NCBI RefSeq assembly: GCF_000378145.1
Contig: NZ_KB899284.1
Coordinates: forward strand, 1-64,000
Origin: Saccharibacillus kuerlensis DSM 22868
Lineage (GTDB): Bacteria > Bacillota > Bacilli > Paenibacillales > Paenibacillaceae
Length of the DNA stretch: 64,000 nucleotides
Direction of reading: 5' to 3'
Below are positions 49,018 to 57,912 of this stretch, piece by piece. Position 1 is the first letter of the stretch, and every line of letters begins with the position of its first letter. Under the pieces are notes generated by a model. That model was given only the letters and a program-made list of their open reading frames with translations. It was not told the origin of the DNA and did no database searches. The translations under genes and the position numbers were made by a program.

Positions 49018-49755
49018 TTGGATTGGGGAAGAGCCAAGAACGTCTTGATCTATGCCTTTCTGCTGCTGAATCTCGTGCTGGGCTATCAGCTTTGGAGCGA
49101 CGTGCGCGAACAGCAGGGGGCAAGCCTCGGCTTCGATTCACTCAGCGAAAGCACGCAGCGCGCGATGGAAGAGAAAAATATCCAAGTGCTCACCTCTGTG
49201 CCGGCCGATACACCGAGCCTCCCGAAAATTTCGTATCGCTATACGCATGAGATTCCGGAGGCGCCGATACCGCTGGCTGCTCCCGCAGACAGCAAACTAA
49301 TCTTCGCCCCGGGCGATCTGTCGGCAGCTCTTCGTTCCGAAATTCCGGAGATCGGCGATTACAGCTATGATGCGTTTTCCGGAAGCGGCGGAGACGGATC
49401 GTTTACGCTGCATCCGCTGTTTGAGCAACGGTGGCCGCTGTTTAATTCGAGCCTGGAACTTTTTTATACCGATCAGAAAATCAATGCCTATCGAGGCGCG
49501 CCGGTAGAGATTCAAGATGCCGGAGGCGAGACGGAGGTACTGCCGGCGCAGAAAGCGCTGGGTACGCTGGTCGAGAATTACCTGCCGGAAGGGACAATTG
49601 TCAAAGACATCGTGCTGGGCTTCTACGGTCAGACTTTCGATTCCGAGACGCAGGTAGCCGCTCCGGTATGGCGGTTTACTGTCGAAAACGGCGAGTCGTC
49701 CGCGTACAGCGTCTATTACGTACAAGGAGCCAGTGGGGACGTCATCAGTCCTTAA
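49018..49755 (+). CDS. walI: WalK regulatory protein WalI (YycI)
   Basis: This 245-residue protein has an N-terminal helix (about 8-25, NVLIYAFLLLNLVLGYQLW) and an extracellular YycI domain. It works with WalH on WalK. The start is TTG, after GAGAGGAGG. It follows walH by 42 bp. Confidence 0.88.
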   Translation: MDWGRAKNVLIYAFLLLNLVLGYQLWSDVREQQGASLGFDSLSESTQRAMEEKNIQVLTSVPADTPSLPKISYRYTHEIPEAPIPLAAPADSKLIFAPGDLSAALRSEIPEIGDYSYDAFSGSGGDGSFTLHPLFEQRWPLFNSSLELFYTDQKINAYRGAPVEIQDAGGETEVLPAQKALGTLVENYLPEGTIVKDIVLGFYGQTFDSETQVAAPVWRFTVENGESSAYSVYYVQGASGDVISP

Positions 49756-49780
49756 GCAGCAGGAGAGAAGGAGATTATCA

Positions 49781-50602
49781 ATGAGTATGGGAATGCGTTT
49801 TACCGTTTTGTCGAGCGGATCGACGGGCAATGCCACCGTGATTGAACTGGGGGGTACGTCGCTGCTGGTCGATGCGGGCCTGAGCGCAAGAAGATTGGAG
49901 GAGCTGTTCCGGGAACGCGACGTATCGCCGGAGCAGCTCAGCGGCATCCTGGTTACGCACGAGCACTCGGATCATGTTAAAGGTCTGGGTGCACTCTCGC
50001 GTAAATACAAGCTGCCGATCTATGCCAACGAAAACACGTGGGATGCGATGAAAAAGTTCGTCGGCCAGATCGAGCCGGAACATCGCAAAGTTATGGAAAC
50101 GGGCGCGGCGATCGACTTTGGCTCGCTGCGCGCCGTGTCATTCGGCATCTCGCACGATGCGGCGGAGCCGGTCGGTTATACGTTCGACGATGGCGTACAC
50201 AAGTTGAGTCTGGCTACCGACCTTGGATATATGAGCGACAAGGTCAAGGAAGCCGTCTACGATTCCGATGTGCTGGTGCTGGAATCGAACCACGATATTG
50301 AGATGCTGCGAATGGGACGCTATCCGTGGAACATCAAGCGGCGGATCCTCAGCGATGTCGGCCACTTGTCGAACAATGCAGCGGGAGAAGCGCTCAGCGA
50401 ACTGCTGAACGGCCGATTGAAGCGGACTTATCTGGCTCACCTCAGCCGCGACCACAATATGATGGATATCGCTAAAATGACGGTAAGATGTTCGATGGAA
50501 GACTGCGGAATCTTTTTCAAAGACAGTGAATTTGAGCTTCGCGACACCCATTGGAATATGCCGACACCTTGGGATGAAGTCGGAAGCCGATCGGGCGAGT
50601 AA
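49781..50602 (+). CDS. walJ: Metallo-beta-lactamase fold nuclease WalJ (YycJ)
   Basis: This 273-residue MBL hydrolase has the metal motif THEHSDH (HxHxDH) and a following GHLSNNAAG. The family is a 5'-3' exonuclease linked to mismatch repair in Bacillus/Geobacillus. The ATG at 49781 is chosen because AGAAGGAG precedes it. ATGs two and four codons later are possible. It is the fifth gene of the operon. Confidence 0.92.
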   Translation: MSMGMRFTVLSSGSTGNATVIELGGTSLLVDAGLSARRLEELFRERDVSPEQLSGILVTHEHSDHVKGLGALSRKYKLPIYANENTWDAMKKFVGQIEPEHRKVMETGAAIDFGSLRAVSFGISHDAAEPVGYTFDDGVHKLSLATDLGYMSDKVKEAVYDSDVLVLESNHDIEMLRMGRYPWNIKRRILSDVGHLSNNAAGEALSELLNGRLKRTYLAHLSRDHNMMDIAKMTVRCSMEDCGIFFKDSEFELRDTHWNMPTPWDEVGSRSGE

Positions 50603-50764
50603 TCCGGCGTCGACGGGGCGTTAATCGGTTTATAAATGAATAGAGAATCAAGGTTAGAGAATAAGGAGAAAAGAAGAAAGCATCCGGAGCGGCCGCTCCA
50701 GGAGACCGGCGTAAGCTCGTCGCCTCGCATACAGCGGTTGGCGCGGATAGAAGGAAGGGTGCAC

Positions 50765-52003
50765 ATGGGGCTGTTTGACGACGAATACTACGGCGGAAGC
50801 GGAAGCCGGCGCGGATTCAGCGAGTATGGTTCGCGCCGCAGCCGGCGGCGTTCCGGCGGATACAACGGCTCCGACCGCCGATCCGGCGGTCTCTCGAACG
50901 CAGCGGTCAGCGCGGTTCTCGCTTCGCTGTTTACGGCACTGCTGCTCTGCGGCCTGTTCGCCGTCTTAGTACTGCCGAGACTGAACGGTACGGCTTTCAC
51001 CGCTCTGTCAGCATCCGATCCGTATGATCGGATTGTCCAGGCTGCGGCCGCTGTACGACCTTCGGTGGTCAGTATCGTCAATCACCGTACGGCAGGCGAG
51101 GTCATGGCCGAGAATGCTGCATTGGGCTCGGGGGTCATTTTTCAAAAGCAGGACGGCAAAGCTTATGTGATTACGAATGATCATGTGATCGCGGGTGCGG
51201 AAGAACTGGAGGCGGTACTGATCGATGGGACCCGCCTCAAAGCAGCGGTCGTCGGTACGGATGTGATTACCGATGTGGCTGTGCTGGAGATTGAAGGCGG
51301 CAAAGTCAAATCCATCGCGAAGGTCGGCGATTCCGACCGACTGGATCTGGGGGAGACGGTCATCGCGCTCGGCAATCCGCTGGGACTGGGCGATACGCTC
51401 ACGTCAGGCATCGTCAGCTATCCGAAGCGGGTTATGCCCGTTTCGCTGAATGAAGACGGAGTCTACGACTGGGAACAGCAGGTGATCCAGACCGACGCGG
51501 CGATCAATGAAGGCAACAGCGGCGGTGCGCTGGTCGATCTCGACGGCCGATTGATCGGTATTAACACGATGAAGATCGCCAGCACCGGCGTCGAAGGCAT
51601 TGGCTTTGCCATTCCAATCAATCAAGTGATCGAGACGGCGGAAGAATTGGTGCGCAGCGGCAGGATCAGCAGACCTTATTTAGGCGTCTACTCGCTCGAT
51701 CTGAACAATCCATACGCACCGATGGCCGAAGATCAGCTGAGCGACCTCAAGCTGCCGAAAGGCATCGAAAAAGGTGTGGTCGTGCTGGAATCGCTTGGCC
51801 CCGCCAAAGAGGCCGGAATCAAGCTGAACGACGTCATTGTCGGCTTCGACAATCATTCGATCGATTCCACGCTGATGCTGCGCAAATATCTGTACGGCTA
51901 CAAGCGGATCGGTGATAAAATGAAGATCAGCTACTATCGCGACGGCAAGAAACAGTCGGTCACCGTCACGCTGGGGGAACGCCCGCAGGCGGGCGAGCAG
52001 TAA
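50765..52003 (+). CDS. htrA: Membrane-anchored serine protease HtrA (S1C) with PDZ domain
   Basis: This 412-residue protease has a cytoplasmic Arg/Gly/Ser/Tyr-rich segment (1-45), one membrane helix (about 47-71), a trypsin-like domain and a PDZ domain (about 305-405). The catalytic triad is His140 (ITNDHVI), Asp170 (ITDVAVL) and Ser252 (NEGNSGGAL). It degrades or refolds damaged surface proteins. The ATG at 50765 follows GGAAGGG. It sits at the end of the wal operon, as in Bacillus (yyxA/htrC). Confidence 0.94.
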   Translation: MGLFDDEYYGGSGSRRGFSEYGSRRSRRRSGGYNGSDRRSGGLSNAAVSAVLASLFTALLLCGLFAVLVLPRLNGTAFTALSASDPYDRIVQAAAAVRPSVVSIVNHRTAGEVMAENAALGSGVIFQKQDGKAYVITNDHVIAGAEELEAVLIDGTRLKAAVVGTDVITDVAVLEIEGGKVKSIAKVGDSDRLDLGETVIALGNPLGLGDTLTSGIVSYPKRVMPVSLNEDGVYDWEQQVIQTDAAINEGNSGGALVDLDGRLIGINTMKIASTGVEGIGFAIPINQVIETAEELVRSGRISRPYLGVYSLDLNNPYAPMAEDQLSDLKLPKGIEKGVVVLESLGPAKEAGIKLNDVIVGFDNHSIDSTLMLRKYLYGYKRIGDKMKISYYRDGKKQSVTVTLGERPQAGEQ

Positions 52004-52077
52004 AAAGCGGCTTATTGCCGTCATCCACTGCGGACTGCCGGAATCTTTTTTACATCAAACAATCGGGAGTGTCATTC

Positions 52078-52245
52078 ATGTACTGTGTATGCAAGCAACA
52101 TATCGAGAACGCGCTTGAACAATTTTTGGACGAATACGAAGAAGCACCGGACCTGGTAAACCTGAAGGAGACCGAATTCTCCGACTGGGACCCTCCGGTT
52201 CAATGTGCGCACTGCGAAGCACCCGCAGAAGTATTGGTTGTCTGA
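52078..52245 (+). CDS. CxxH/CxxC small protein (BA_5709 family)
   Basis: This 55-residue protein contains CKQH near the start (Cys3, Cys5, CxxH) and CAHC near the end, a zinc-ribbon-like pair. It is a known small family located between htrA and rlmH in Bacilli. The ATG is preceded by CGGGAG. Function unknown. It marks the ancestral neighbour of rlmH, which here is 4.6 kb further on. Confidence 0.85.
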   Translation: MYCVCKQHIENALEQFLDEYEEAPDLVNLKETEFSDWDPPVQCAHCEAPAEVLVV

Positions 52246-52286
52246 CCCGGCTGCGGCCACATCTCCGATATCAAAGACTGGCATAG

Positions 52287-52335
52287 AGGCTGCCCGTATG
52301 ATCCCTTACAACTGGGCTTGCGGACAGCCTTTTTG
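52287..52335 (+). terminator. Terminator of the wal-htrA operon
   Basis: AGGCTGCCCG (52287-52296) pairs with CGGACAGCCT (52321-52330), with one mismatch and a 24-nt loop, followed by TTTTT. Confidence 0.7.
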
Positions 52336-52364
52336 GCCGGCGAAATGAAAGGGAGCTATACCTG

Positions 52365-53447
52365 ATGAACTTCCTTTTTACCTATGGATTTTATGGAATA
52401 TCCGTTTTGCTGCTGGCAGCGTTTGTGGTGAGCTATCTGCACGACAAGCGGCGAATCCGGGTCGGGATGCTGCTGACTTCCGGACTGCTGATGTTGGCTT
52501 TGTCACTGATGATCACCCTAATCCGAATTGCCGACGAAAGCGGAACAGTCAGGTACGCCGCTATCCTGGGGGCGTTTGCGGTGGTTCTGCTGCTGCCGCT
52601 GCTTGTCGTAGGCACAGGGGCGGGATTGATCTATAATGCGCGCATCTTGTGGAGAAAAGAAGGCTTTAAGCTGAACAATCTGCTGACGTTGGCTCTTGGT
52701 CTGTTGATTTTTCTCTATCTGGGACTGCTGGTTTCCTCGCCGCTGTGGACCGATCATGAAGAGCTGGCCATGCCGATTCTGCTAATGACGGCGATCACCG
52801 GCTACCTTGGCTTCGTCTTCCTCTGTTACCTCGTCTCCTGCGTGCTGTACAATCTGGTGCGTCCCAAGCCGCCGCGCGATTATATCATTGTGCTTGGCGC
52901 AGGGTTGAAGGGAGACAAAGTCACGCCTCTTCTGGCCGGACGGCTGAATCGGGGCATCGAATTCTATCGGAAACAGGAGAATCTGCCTTACGTGCCCCCT
53001 ATCTTCGTCGTGTCAGGCGGCAAAGGTTCAGATGAGATGATCTCCGAAGCGGCGGCGATGCGCAATTATTTGCTGGAGCAGGGCATTCCGAGCGAGTGGA
53101 TTCGGATGGAGGACCGCTCGGTGAATACGCTGCAAAATATGGCCTTTTCCAAACAGATCATGGACGCAGAACGCGGCGAAGGCAATTATACCTGCGTGTT
53201 CACAACGAATAACTTTCATCTGTTCCGGGCCGGTGTGTATGCGCGAAAAGCGGGTCTCAAAGCAGAAGGCATCGGTTCCAAAACGGCGTTCTATTACCTG
53301 CCCAATGCGTTTATCCGTGAGTACATAGCCATTCTGTCCATGTACCGCAAATGGCACATCTCCGTGATCATCGCCATTGTGCTGATGTTCGGTCTGGCAG
53401 GGCTGCTGCTCTGGTGGATGGACCGTTCGGCAGGCGTAGGCGTATAA
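52365..53447 (+). CDS. YdcF family (DUF218) membrane protein
   Basis: This 360-residue protein has about five N-terminal membrane helices (about 5-170), a soluble DUF218 domain (about 172-325) and a final helix (about 333-353). The DUF218 domain shows YIIVLGAGLKGDKVTPLLAGRL, VVSGGKGSDE and TTNNFHLFRA. The family includes SanA/ElyC-like envelope proteins involved in lipid-carrier or vancomycin phenotypes. Exact function unknown. AAAGGGAG precedes the ATG. Confidence 0.85.
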   Translation: MNFLFTYGFYGISVLLLAAFVVSYLHDKRRIRVGMLLTSGLLMLALSLMITLIRIADESGTVRYAAILGAFAVVLLLPLLVVGTGAGLIYNARILWRKEGFKLNNLLTLALGLLIFLYLGLLVSSPLWTDHEELAMPILLMTAITGYLGFVFLCYLVSCVLYNLVRPKPPRDYIIVLGAGLKGDKVTPLLAGRLNRGIEFYRKQENLPYVPPIFVVSGGKGSDEMISEAAAMRNYLLEQGIPSEWIRMEDRSVNTLQNMAFSKQIMDAERGEGNYTCVFTTNNFHLFRAGVYARKAGLKAEGIGSKTAFYYLPNAFIREYIAILSMYRKWHISVIIAIVLMFGLAGLLLWWMDRSAGVGV

Positions 53448-53524
53448 CCGGAAATCATTCGATTATTGGCGGGAAAAGGAGTAGACTAGAAGAAGAACGA
53501 TATTTTAGCGGGGTGAGCAAAAGC

Positions 53525-54004
53525 ATGGCAGAAGAAGAAGTAGTATTGACGCAGGAAGGTTTCGATAAGCTCCAAGCGGAGCTCGACGACCTCAAATTTG
53601 TAAAACGCAAAGAGCTGGCAGCGCGGATCAAGCTTGCAATCAGCTATGGCGACCTTAAAGAAAACAGCGAATATCATTCGGCCAAGGACGATCAGGCCTT
53701 CATGGAAACACGCATTATGCAGTTGGAGAAAATGCTGACCAAAGCACGGATCGCGGATGCGAGCAAAGGTAATTCGGGCATTATCGGCGTAGGATCGAAC
53801 ATTGTGCTCAAAGACATCGAATTCGGCGACACCCTGGAGTATCAAGTGGTGGGACCGGCTGAAGCCGATGTAGCAGACGGCAAGATCTCGTACGAAAGCC
53901 CGCTGGGCAAAGCGCTGATGGGCAAAAAAATCGGTGAAAAGATCGCTGTTGACGCGCCGATGGGTACGATCCATTATGAACTGCTGGAAGTTAAAGGGCT
54001 GTAA
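53525..54004 (+). CDS. greA: Transcription elongation factor GreA
   Basis: This 159-residue protein has an N-terminal coiled-coil (about 10-78) with the tip acidic residues GDLKENSEYHSAK. A C-terminal FKBP-like domain contains SPLGKALMGKKIGEKI. It stimulates RNA polymerase to cleave backtracked RNA. The ATG is preceded by GGGGTGAG. It is unusual to find greA between htrA and rlmH. It could be the only copy or a duplicate. Confidence 0.93.
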   Translation: MAEEEVVLTQEGFDKLQAELDDLKFVKRKELAARIKLAISYGDLKENSEYHSAKDDQAFMETRIMQLEKMLTKARIADASKGNSGIIGVGSNIVLKDIEFGDTLEYQVVGPAEADVADGKISYESPLGKALMGKKIGEKIAVDAPMGTIHYELLEVKGL

Positions 54005-54039
54005 GGGTCTGCGCTCGAGCGTGACAGGATAGGAAAAGA

Positions 54040-54081
54040 AAAAGACGGCCGACCGGTGGATACGCGGGTGCCGTCTTTTTG
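54040..54081 (+). terminator. Terminator of greA
   Basis: AAAAGACGGC (54040-54049) / GCCGTCTTTT (54070-54079) form a 10-bp stem with a 20-nt loop, followed by T. Confidence 0.85.
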
Positions 54082-54201
54082 TTGTGCAGAGGGATTGGGA
54101 GAGAGGACGGCGCGGAAGATCGGCATCGGACAATGTGGTAAAATAAGGAAATAATAACGGAAACGAAGCTTCATGAAGTCGTTTCGTGGAGAGGTGAGAA
54201 G

Positions 54202-55134
54202 ATGCAAATCAGCCGATTATTTCAGATAGTCCATATCTTATTGGAAAAGGGAAGGGTTACCGCGCCGGAGTTAGCCGAGCGATTCGAGGTGTCCGCCCGA
54301 ACGATCTATCGAGACGCGGAAGTGCTGAGTCAAGCGGGAGTTCCTATTTATACCCTCCAAGGAAAAGGCGGCGGCATTTCGGTATCGGATCAATTTGTGC
54401 TCAACAAATCGCTGCTTACTGATCAAGAGCAGAATGAGATCTTGTTCTCCCTGCAAAGCTTGTCCGCAGCTCGATTGCCCGACTCCGACAAAGTACTGTT
54501 GAAGCTGAGCAGTTTGTTCAGGAAAAACAGCGCAAACTGGATCGAAGTCGATTTCTCCCCGTGGGGAAGCGGCCAACAGCAGAAAGAACTGTACGCCCTG
54601 CTCAAGCAGGCCATTTTGGAACATAAAATCATTTCGTTTGCCTACCTGAATGCGGCCGGAGAGCAGGAGAACCGGAGCGCCGTGCCGATGAAATTGCTGT
54701 TCAAGGACAGGGCTTGGTACGTAGAAGCTTACAGCATCGAAAAAGAAGCGCCAAGAACGTTCAAGATTACCCGAATGTCGCAGGTAAGTCTGTCGGATAG
54801 GGACGAGAGCGAATTGCCCCGGCTTCCGCAGCAGCGCATGGAGAATGCAGGAACTTCCCATGAAGAAAGCCCGGCCGAGGCGATGCCGAGAATCCCTTTG
54901 GTGCTGCGGATCGAACCGGCAGGAGCTTCCCGAATCGTGGACGAGTTTAAGGAAGAGCAGATTGTGAAGCAGGAAGACGGTTCTTTTTGGATTGCTTCGG
55001 AGATGCCGGATGGAGAATGGCTTTTTCAGTATCTACTTTCTTACGGCGAGCTGTTGGAGGTCATAGAGCCCGCATCGATCAGGCAGGAGATGCAGCGCCG
55101 CATAGCCGAAATGTTTCGTAATTATTTGGGATAA
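54202..55134 (+). CDS. YafY-type HTH/WYL transcription regulator
   Basis: This 310-residue protein has an N-terminal winged HTH (about 1-60, GRVTAPELAERFEVSARTIYRDAEVL) and a central WYL domain (about 130-200, including KLLFKDRAWYVEAYS). A C-terminal WCX-like part extends to 310. WYL regulators sense ligands or nucleic acids. It lies upstream of, and in the same direction as, the SDR and SnoaL-Dabb genes, so it may regulate them. GGAGAGGTGAG precedes the ATG. Confidence 0.88.
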   Translation: MQISRLFQIVHILLEKGRVTAPELAERFEVSARTIYRDAEVLSQAGVPIYTLQGKGGGISVSDQFVLNKSLLTDQEQNEILFSLQSLSAARLPDSDKVLLKLSSLFRKNSANWIEVDFSPWGSGQQQKELYALLKQAILEHKIISFAYLNAAGEQENRSAVPMKLLFKDRAWYVEAYSIEKEAPRTFKITRMSQVSLSDRDESELPRLPQQRMENAGTSHEESPAEAMPRIPLVLRIEPAGASRIVDEFKEEQIVKQEDGSFWIASEMPDGEWLFQYLLSYGELLEVIEPASIRQEMQRRIAEMFRNYLG

Positions 55135-55210
55135 CCGGACACACTGCTGTCAGGTTCTGTCGATTATCCTATCCTTACACCCCAACCGTATAAGGAGGAT
55201 TCGACAGAAA

Positions 55211-56011
55211 ATGAATAATGCCGCGTACTTATTGGATATGAGACAGGAATTTGAAGGGAAACGGGCACTGGTAACCGGCGGGACTCGAGGAATCGGCTTA
55301 GCGATCGTTCAGCGCTTGCATGCCGGAGGAGCAGAAGTGATCGCCGTAGCCAGGTCGACGCCCGAGACATTGCCGGAAGGCGTCGGATTCGTGCAGGCCG
55401 ATGTCAGTCTTCCGGAGGGCGTAGACCGGATCGTGGAAGAAACGATCCAACGATTCGGCGGTCTGGACATCTTGATCAACAACGTAGGCGGTTCCTCGAC
55501 CAGCACGGCGGGAGCTTTGGCTTTGACGGACGAAGATTGGCAAACGACCTTTAACGCCAATTTATTTTCTTCCGTGCGTCTGGATTGCGGATTCCTGCCC
55601 CATATGAAGGAGCGGCAAAGCGGAGCGATCGTCCATATTTCTTCGATTCAAAGCCGACTTCCCGGCAATATGACCATGTCTTATTCAGCAGCCAAAGCCG
55701 CACTCGTGAATTACAGCAAAAATCTGGCGACTCAATTTGGCCCGGAAGGGATAAGAGTCAACGCGGTAGCGCCCGGATTTACCGAAACGGAAGCTGCGGG
55801 ACGCTTGATCGAGCGCATGGCCGCCAACGCCCAAACGGATTATGAATCCGCGCGCCGACAGTTAATGGATGAACTCGGAGGCATTCCTCTTGGCCGGCCG
55901 GCCAAACCCGAAGAAGTTGCCGAGCTTACCGTGTTCCTGGCTTCGGCTCGGGCTTCTTATATTACGGGCTGTGAATACGTCATCGACGGCGGAACGATCC
56001 GCACTGTCTAA
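55211..56011 (+). CDS. Short-chain dehydrogenase/reductase
   Basis: This 266-residue SDR has a Rossmann fold with TGGTRGIG (22-29), NNVGG (90-94) and catalytic Ser145, Tyr158 and Lys162 (SYSAAKAAL). It ends in VIDGGTIRTV, typical of the classical family. Substrate unknown. AGGAGG is 12 nt from the ATG at 55211. An internal ATG (MRQEFEGKRALV) is possible but lacks an SD. The next gene starts 26 bp later, so the two are co-transcribed. Confidence 0.88.
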   Translation: MNNAAYLLDMRQEFEGKRALVTGGTRGIGLAIVQRLHAGGAEVIAVARSTPETLPEGVGFVQADVSLPEGVDRIVEETIQRFGGLDILINNVGGSSTSTAGALALTDEDWQTTFNANLFSSVRLDCGFLPHMKERQSGAIVHISSIQSRLPGNMTMSYSAAKAALVNYSKNLATQFGPEGIRVNAVAPGFTETEAAGRLIERMAANAQTDYESARRQLMDELGGIPLGRPAKPEEVAELTVFLASARASYITGCEYVIDGGTIRTV

Positions 56012-56036
56012 TCCCGAGAGCGAAGGAGTTGAGAAT

Positions 56037-56687
56037 ATGAAGCTTGATATCCATCTGCTGCCGCCGGTTATTCGGGATTTCATCGCCGCCGCCAATCAAC
56101 CTGATCATGCTGCTTACCTGGATTGTTTTGCGGAAGATGCGCTTGTGTTCGACGAAGGCCAAGAGCGCAAAGGCAAAGAGGCGATACAAAAATGGAGCAG
56201 CGAGCATCACTTCGGCGCTCATATCGTGCTCGAACCGATCCGACATCGGACAAGCACGGATGAAATCGGGGTCGTGTTCGAGGTAGACGGCGATTTCGAT
56301 AAATCCGTTCTGCCCGATCCGTTCTGCTTGGAGTTTCTTTTTCAGATCAAGCAGGATAAGATTCAGCGGCTGGTGATCCAACCACCCAAAATGATCGTCA
56401 ATCATGTACTGCTGAAGCTGAAAGACCGCCGTCCCGAGCAGATCGAGCAGGCGCAAACCGTACTGATGAGTCTACAAGGAAAAATAGACGTTCTGCTACA
56501 TATCCAGGTGGAACGCAATGTTCGCCCCGGCGCTTCCGCTTATGATCTGATCCTGATTACCCGGTTTGCTTCTATGGAAGATCTGGATCAGTACCTCATT
56601 GACCCGGCCCATCAGGAGGTCGCCCAGTGGATTGGAACGGTCGTGGAGACGCAGGCGTCGGTGTGCTGCGAAGTTGGAGAGAGATGA
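56037..56687 (+). CDS. SnoaL-like domain fused to Dabb stress-responsive barrel domain
   Basis: This 216-residue protein looks like two joined domains. The N-terminal NTF2/SnoaL-like half (about 1-118) has FAEDALVFDEGQERKGKEAI. The C-terminal Dabb half (about 120-210) starts VNHVLLKLKDRRPEQIEQA and ends EVAQWIGTVVE. Both folds occur in small-molecule or polyketide-related and stress proteins. The fusion with a neighbouring SDR suggests a substrate-specific pathway that I cannot name. GAAGGAG precedes the ATG. Confidence 0.75.
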   Translation: MKLDIHLLPPVIRDFIAAANQPDHAAYLDCFAEDALVFDEGQERKGKEAIQKWSSEHHFGAHIVLEPIRHRTSTDEIGVVFEVDGDFDKSVLPDPFCLEFLFQIKQDKIQRLVIQPPKMIVNHVLLKLKDRRPEQIEQAQTVLMSLQGKIDVLLHIQVERNVRPGASAYDLILITRFASMEDLDQYLIDPAHQEVAQWIGTVVETQASVCCEVGER

Positions 56688-56793
56688 ATGCTGAACTGCG
56701 CTGCAGAATTTGTGAATTAGGCGGTGGAAACGGGAAAGACGTAAGTGATGCGAAATATGGGAAAAATGCGAAAGAAATAAGACTCTAATCGGT

Positions 56794-56838
56794 AAAGACG
56801 GCTATCCGACGCATACAGCGCCGAGGCCGTCTTTTTTT
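56794..56838 (+). terminator. Terminator after the SnoaL-Dabb gene
   Basis: AAAGACGGC (56794-56802) / GCCGTCTTT (56826-56834) form a 9-bp stem, followed by T-tract to 56838. Confidence 0.85.
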
Positions 56839-56904
56839 GAGCCGCAGAGCGGAGTCTATCGTATAATGGAGGTATCACATCAAGAGCGGAAAACGGGAGG
56901 ATCT

Positions 56905-57384
56905 ATGTTTATTCAAATTATTGGAGTCGGCAAGCTGAAGGAAAAATATCTCGTCCAGGGGATTGCGGAGTACAGCAAGCGGCTGACGCCGTACCTCAAG
57001 CTGCAGATCATCGAAGTACCGGACGAGAAAGCACCGGATACCCTGAGCGACGCGGAAGTGAAGATTGTGAAGGACAAGGAAGGCGAGCGGATCTTGAGCC
57101 ACATCAAGCCGGATGCTCACGTCATCGCGCTGGCGCTCGACGGTAAAATGTGGAGCTCGGAAGATCTGGCCTCGGAGCTGGATCGGCTGGCGACTTACGG
57201 CAGCAGCCATGTTGTGTTCGTGATCGGCGGCAGCCACGGGATCAGCGACGACGTGTTGAAACGGGCACAGCAGAAGCTGTGTTTTGGTCGGATGACGCTG
57301 CCGCATCAGTTGATGAGGTTGGTGCTGGTGGAGCAGGTGTATCGGGCGGTGAAGATTAATCGGGGAGAACCGTATCATAAGTAG
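56905..57384 (+). CDS. rlmH: 23S rRNA pseudouridine-1915 N3-methyltransferase RlmH
   Basis: This 159-residue SPOUT methyltransferase homologue is called OrfX in staphylococci. It has the knot motif [13 protein letters not shown] and the C-terminal [26 protein letters not shown]. It methylates pseudouridine 1915 of 23S rRNA. The ATG at 56905 is preceded by CGGGAGG. An upstream in-frame start lies before the SD. The last 18 bp (57367-57384) resemble the SCC attachment core. The gene is complete, as it would be after integration at its 3' end. Confidence 0.95.
   Translation: MFIQIIGVGKLKEKYLVQGIAEYSKRLTPYLKLQIIEVPDEKAPDTLSDAEVKIVKDKEGERILSHIKPDAHVIALALDGKMWSSEDLASELDRLATYGSSHVVFVIGGSHGISDDVLKRAQQKLCFGRMTLPHQLMRLVLVEQVYRAVKINRGEPYHK
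57367..57384. other. att: Putative SCC-type attachment site at rlmH 3' end
   Basis: GAACCGTATCATAAGTAG encodes the conserved E-P-Y-H-K-stop end of RlmH. It closely resembles the staphylococcal SCC core (about GAAGCxTATCATAAxTGA), where Ccr recombinases integrate. The second copy would be at the far end of the element, outside the window. Confidence 0.55.
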
Positions 57385-57515
57385 GGCGAAATTTAAAATA
57401 TAATACTTTTTCGATAATAAGTCGCTAAGTGTCTTTTAAGTACTTTGGATTATCTCATGGAATAACGTTTTTAACTCATGCTTTCTAGAAATACAGAGTT
57501 AAACTGAAATTTCAA

Positions 57516-57544
57516 TTTACTAAAACAAGTTTCTTTGATATAGT
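57516..57544 (+). promoter_or_regulatory. Promoter of the small HTH gene
   Basis: TTTACT (57516-57521), a 17-bp spacer and TATAGT (57539-57544) in the AT-rich flank. Confidence 0.5.
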
Positions 57545-57558
57545 TCATTTAACAGATT

Positions 57559-57578
57559 TTATCGCATATTATCGCATA
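57559..57578 (+). repeat. Tandem 10-bp repeat, candidate operator
   Basis: TTATCGCATA occurs twice in a row (57559-57568 and 57569-57578), one helical turn apart, between the promoter and the SD of the HTH gene. This geometry suits autoregulation by the HTH protein. Confidence 0.5.
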
Positions 57579-57594
57579 AAAGGAGTGGATAGTA

Positions 57595-57870
57595 ATGAAA
57601 TCGAAGTTGACAGAAAGACACCAAGCCATGGCATACGTTTTAAAACATGAGTTTGGATATACGCAGAAGGATATAGCTTCATTAATGAAAGTAAACCAGT
57701 CTACAATAAGTAATGCTATAAAGGAGTTTAAGTTTAAAAAGCAAATCCAGGATTTAAGTTTAGAACTAAAAGAAGCGAGAGATAAAATTTCACAAATTGC
57801 GGAAAAAGGAATCGATTCTTCTACGCTTATTGGATCTCCTATGATAATTGATATAACTCCTAAAAGTTAA
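57595..57870 (+). CDS. Small HTH protein
   Basis: This 91-residue protein has a helix-turn-helix (about 20-45, YTQKDIASLMKVNQSTISNAI) and a helical, Lys/Glu-rich C-terminal half. The coding DNA is AT-rich, unlike its neighbours, a sign of separate origin. AAAAGGAG precedes the ATG. It is probably a regulator or replication/partition accessory of the element. It is convergent with the recombinase genes. Confidence 0.7.
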   Translation: MKSKLTERHQAMAYVLKHEFGYTQKDIASLMKVNQSTISNAIKEFKFKKQIQDLSLELKEARDKISQIAEKGIDSSTLIGSPMIIDITPKS

Positions 57871-57912
57871 TTGGTTATAAAAATCAAATGAATACAAAGA
57901 TTAAGGTAATAC

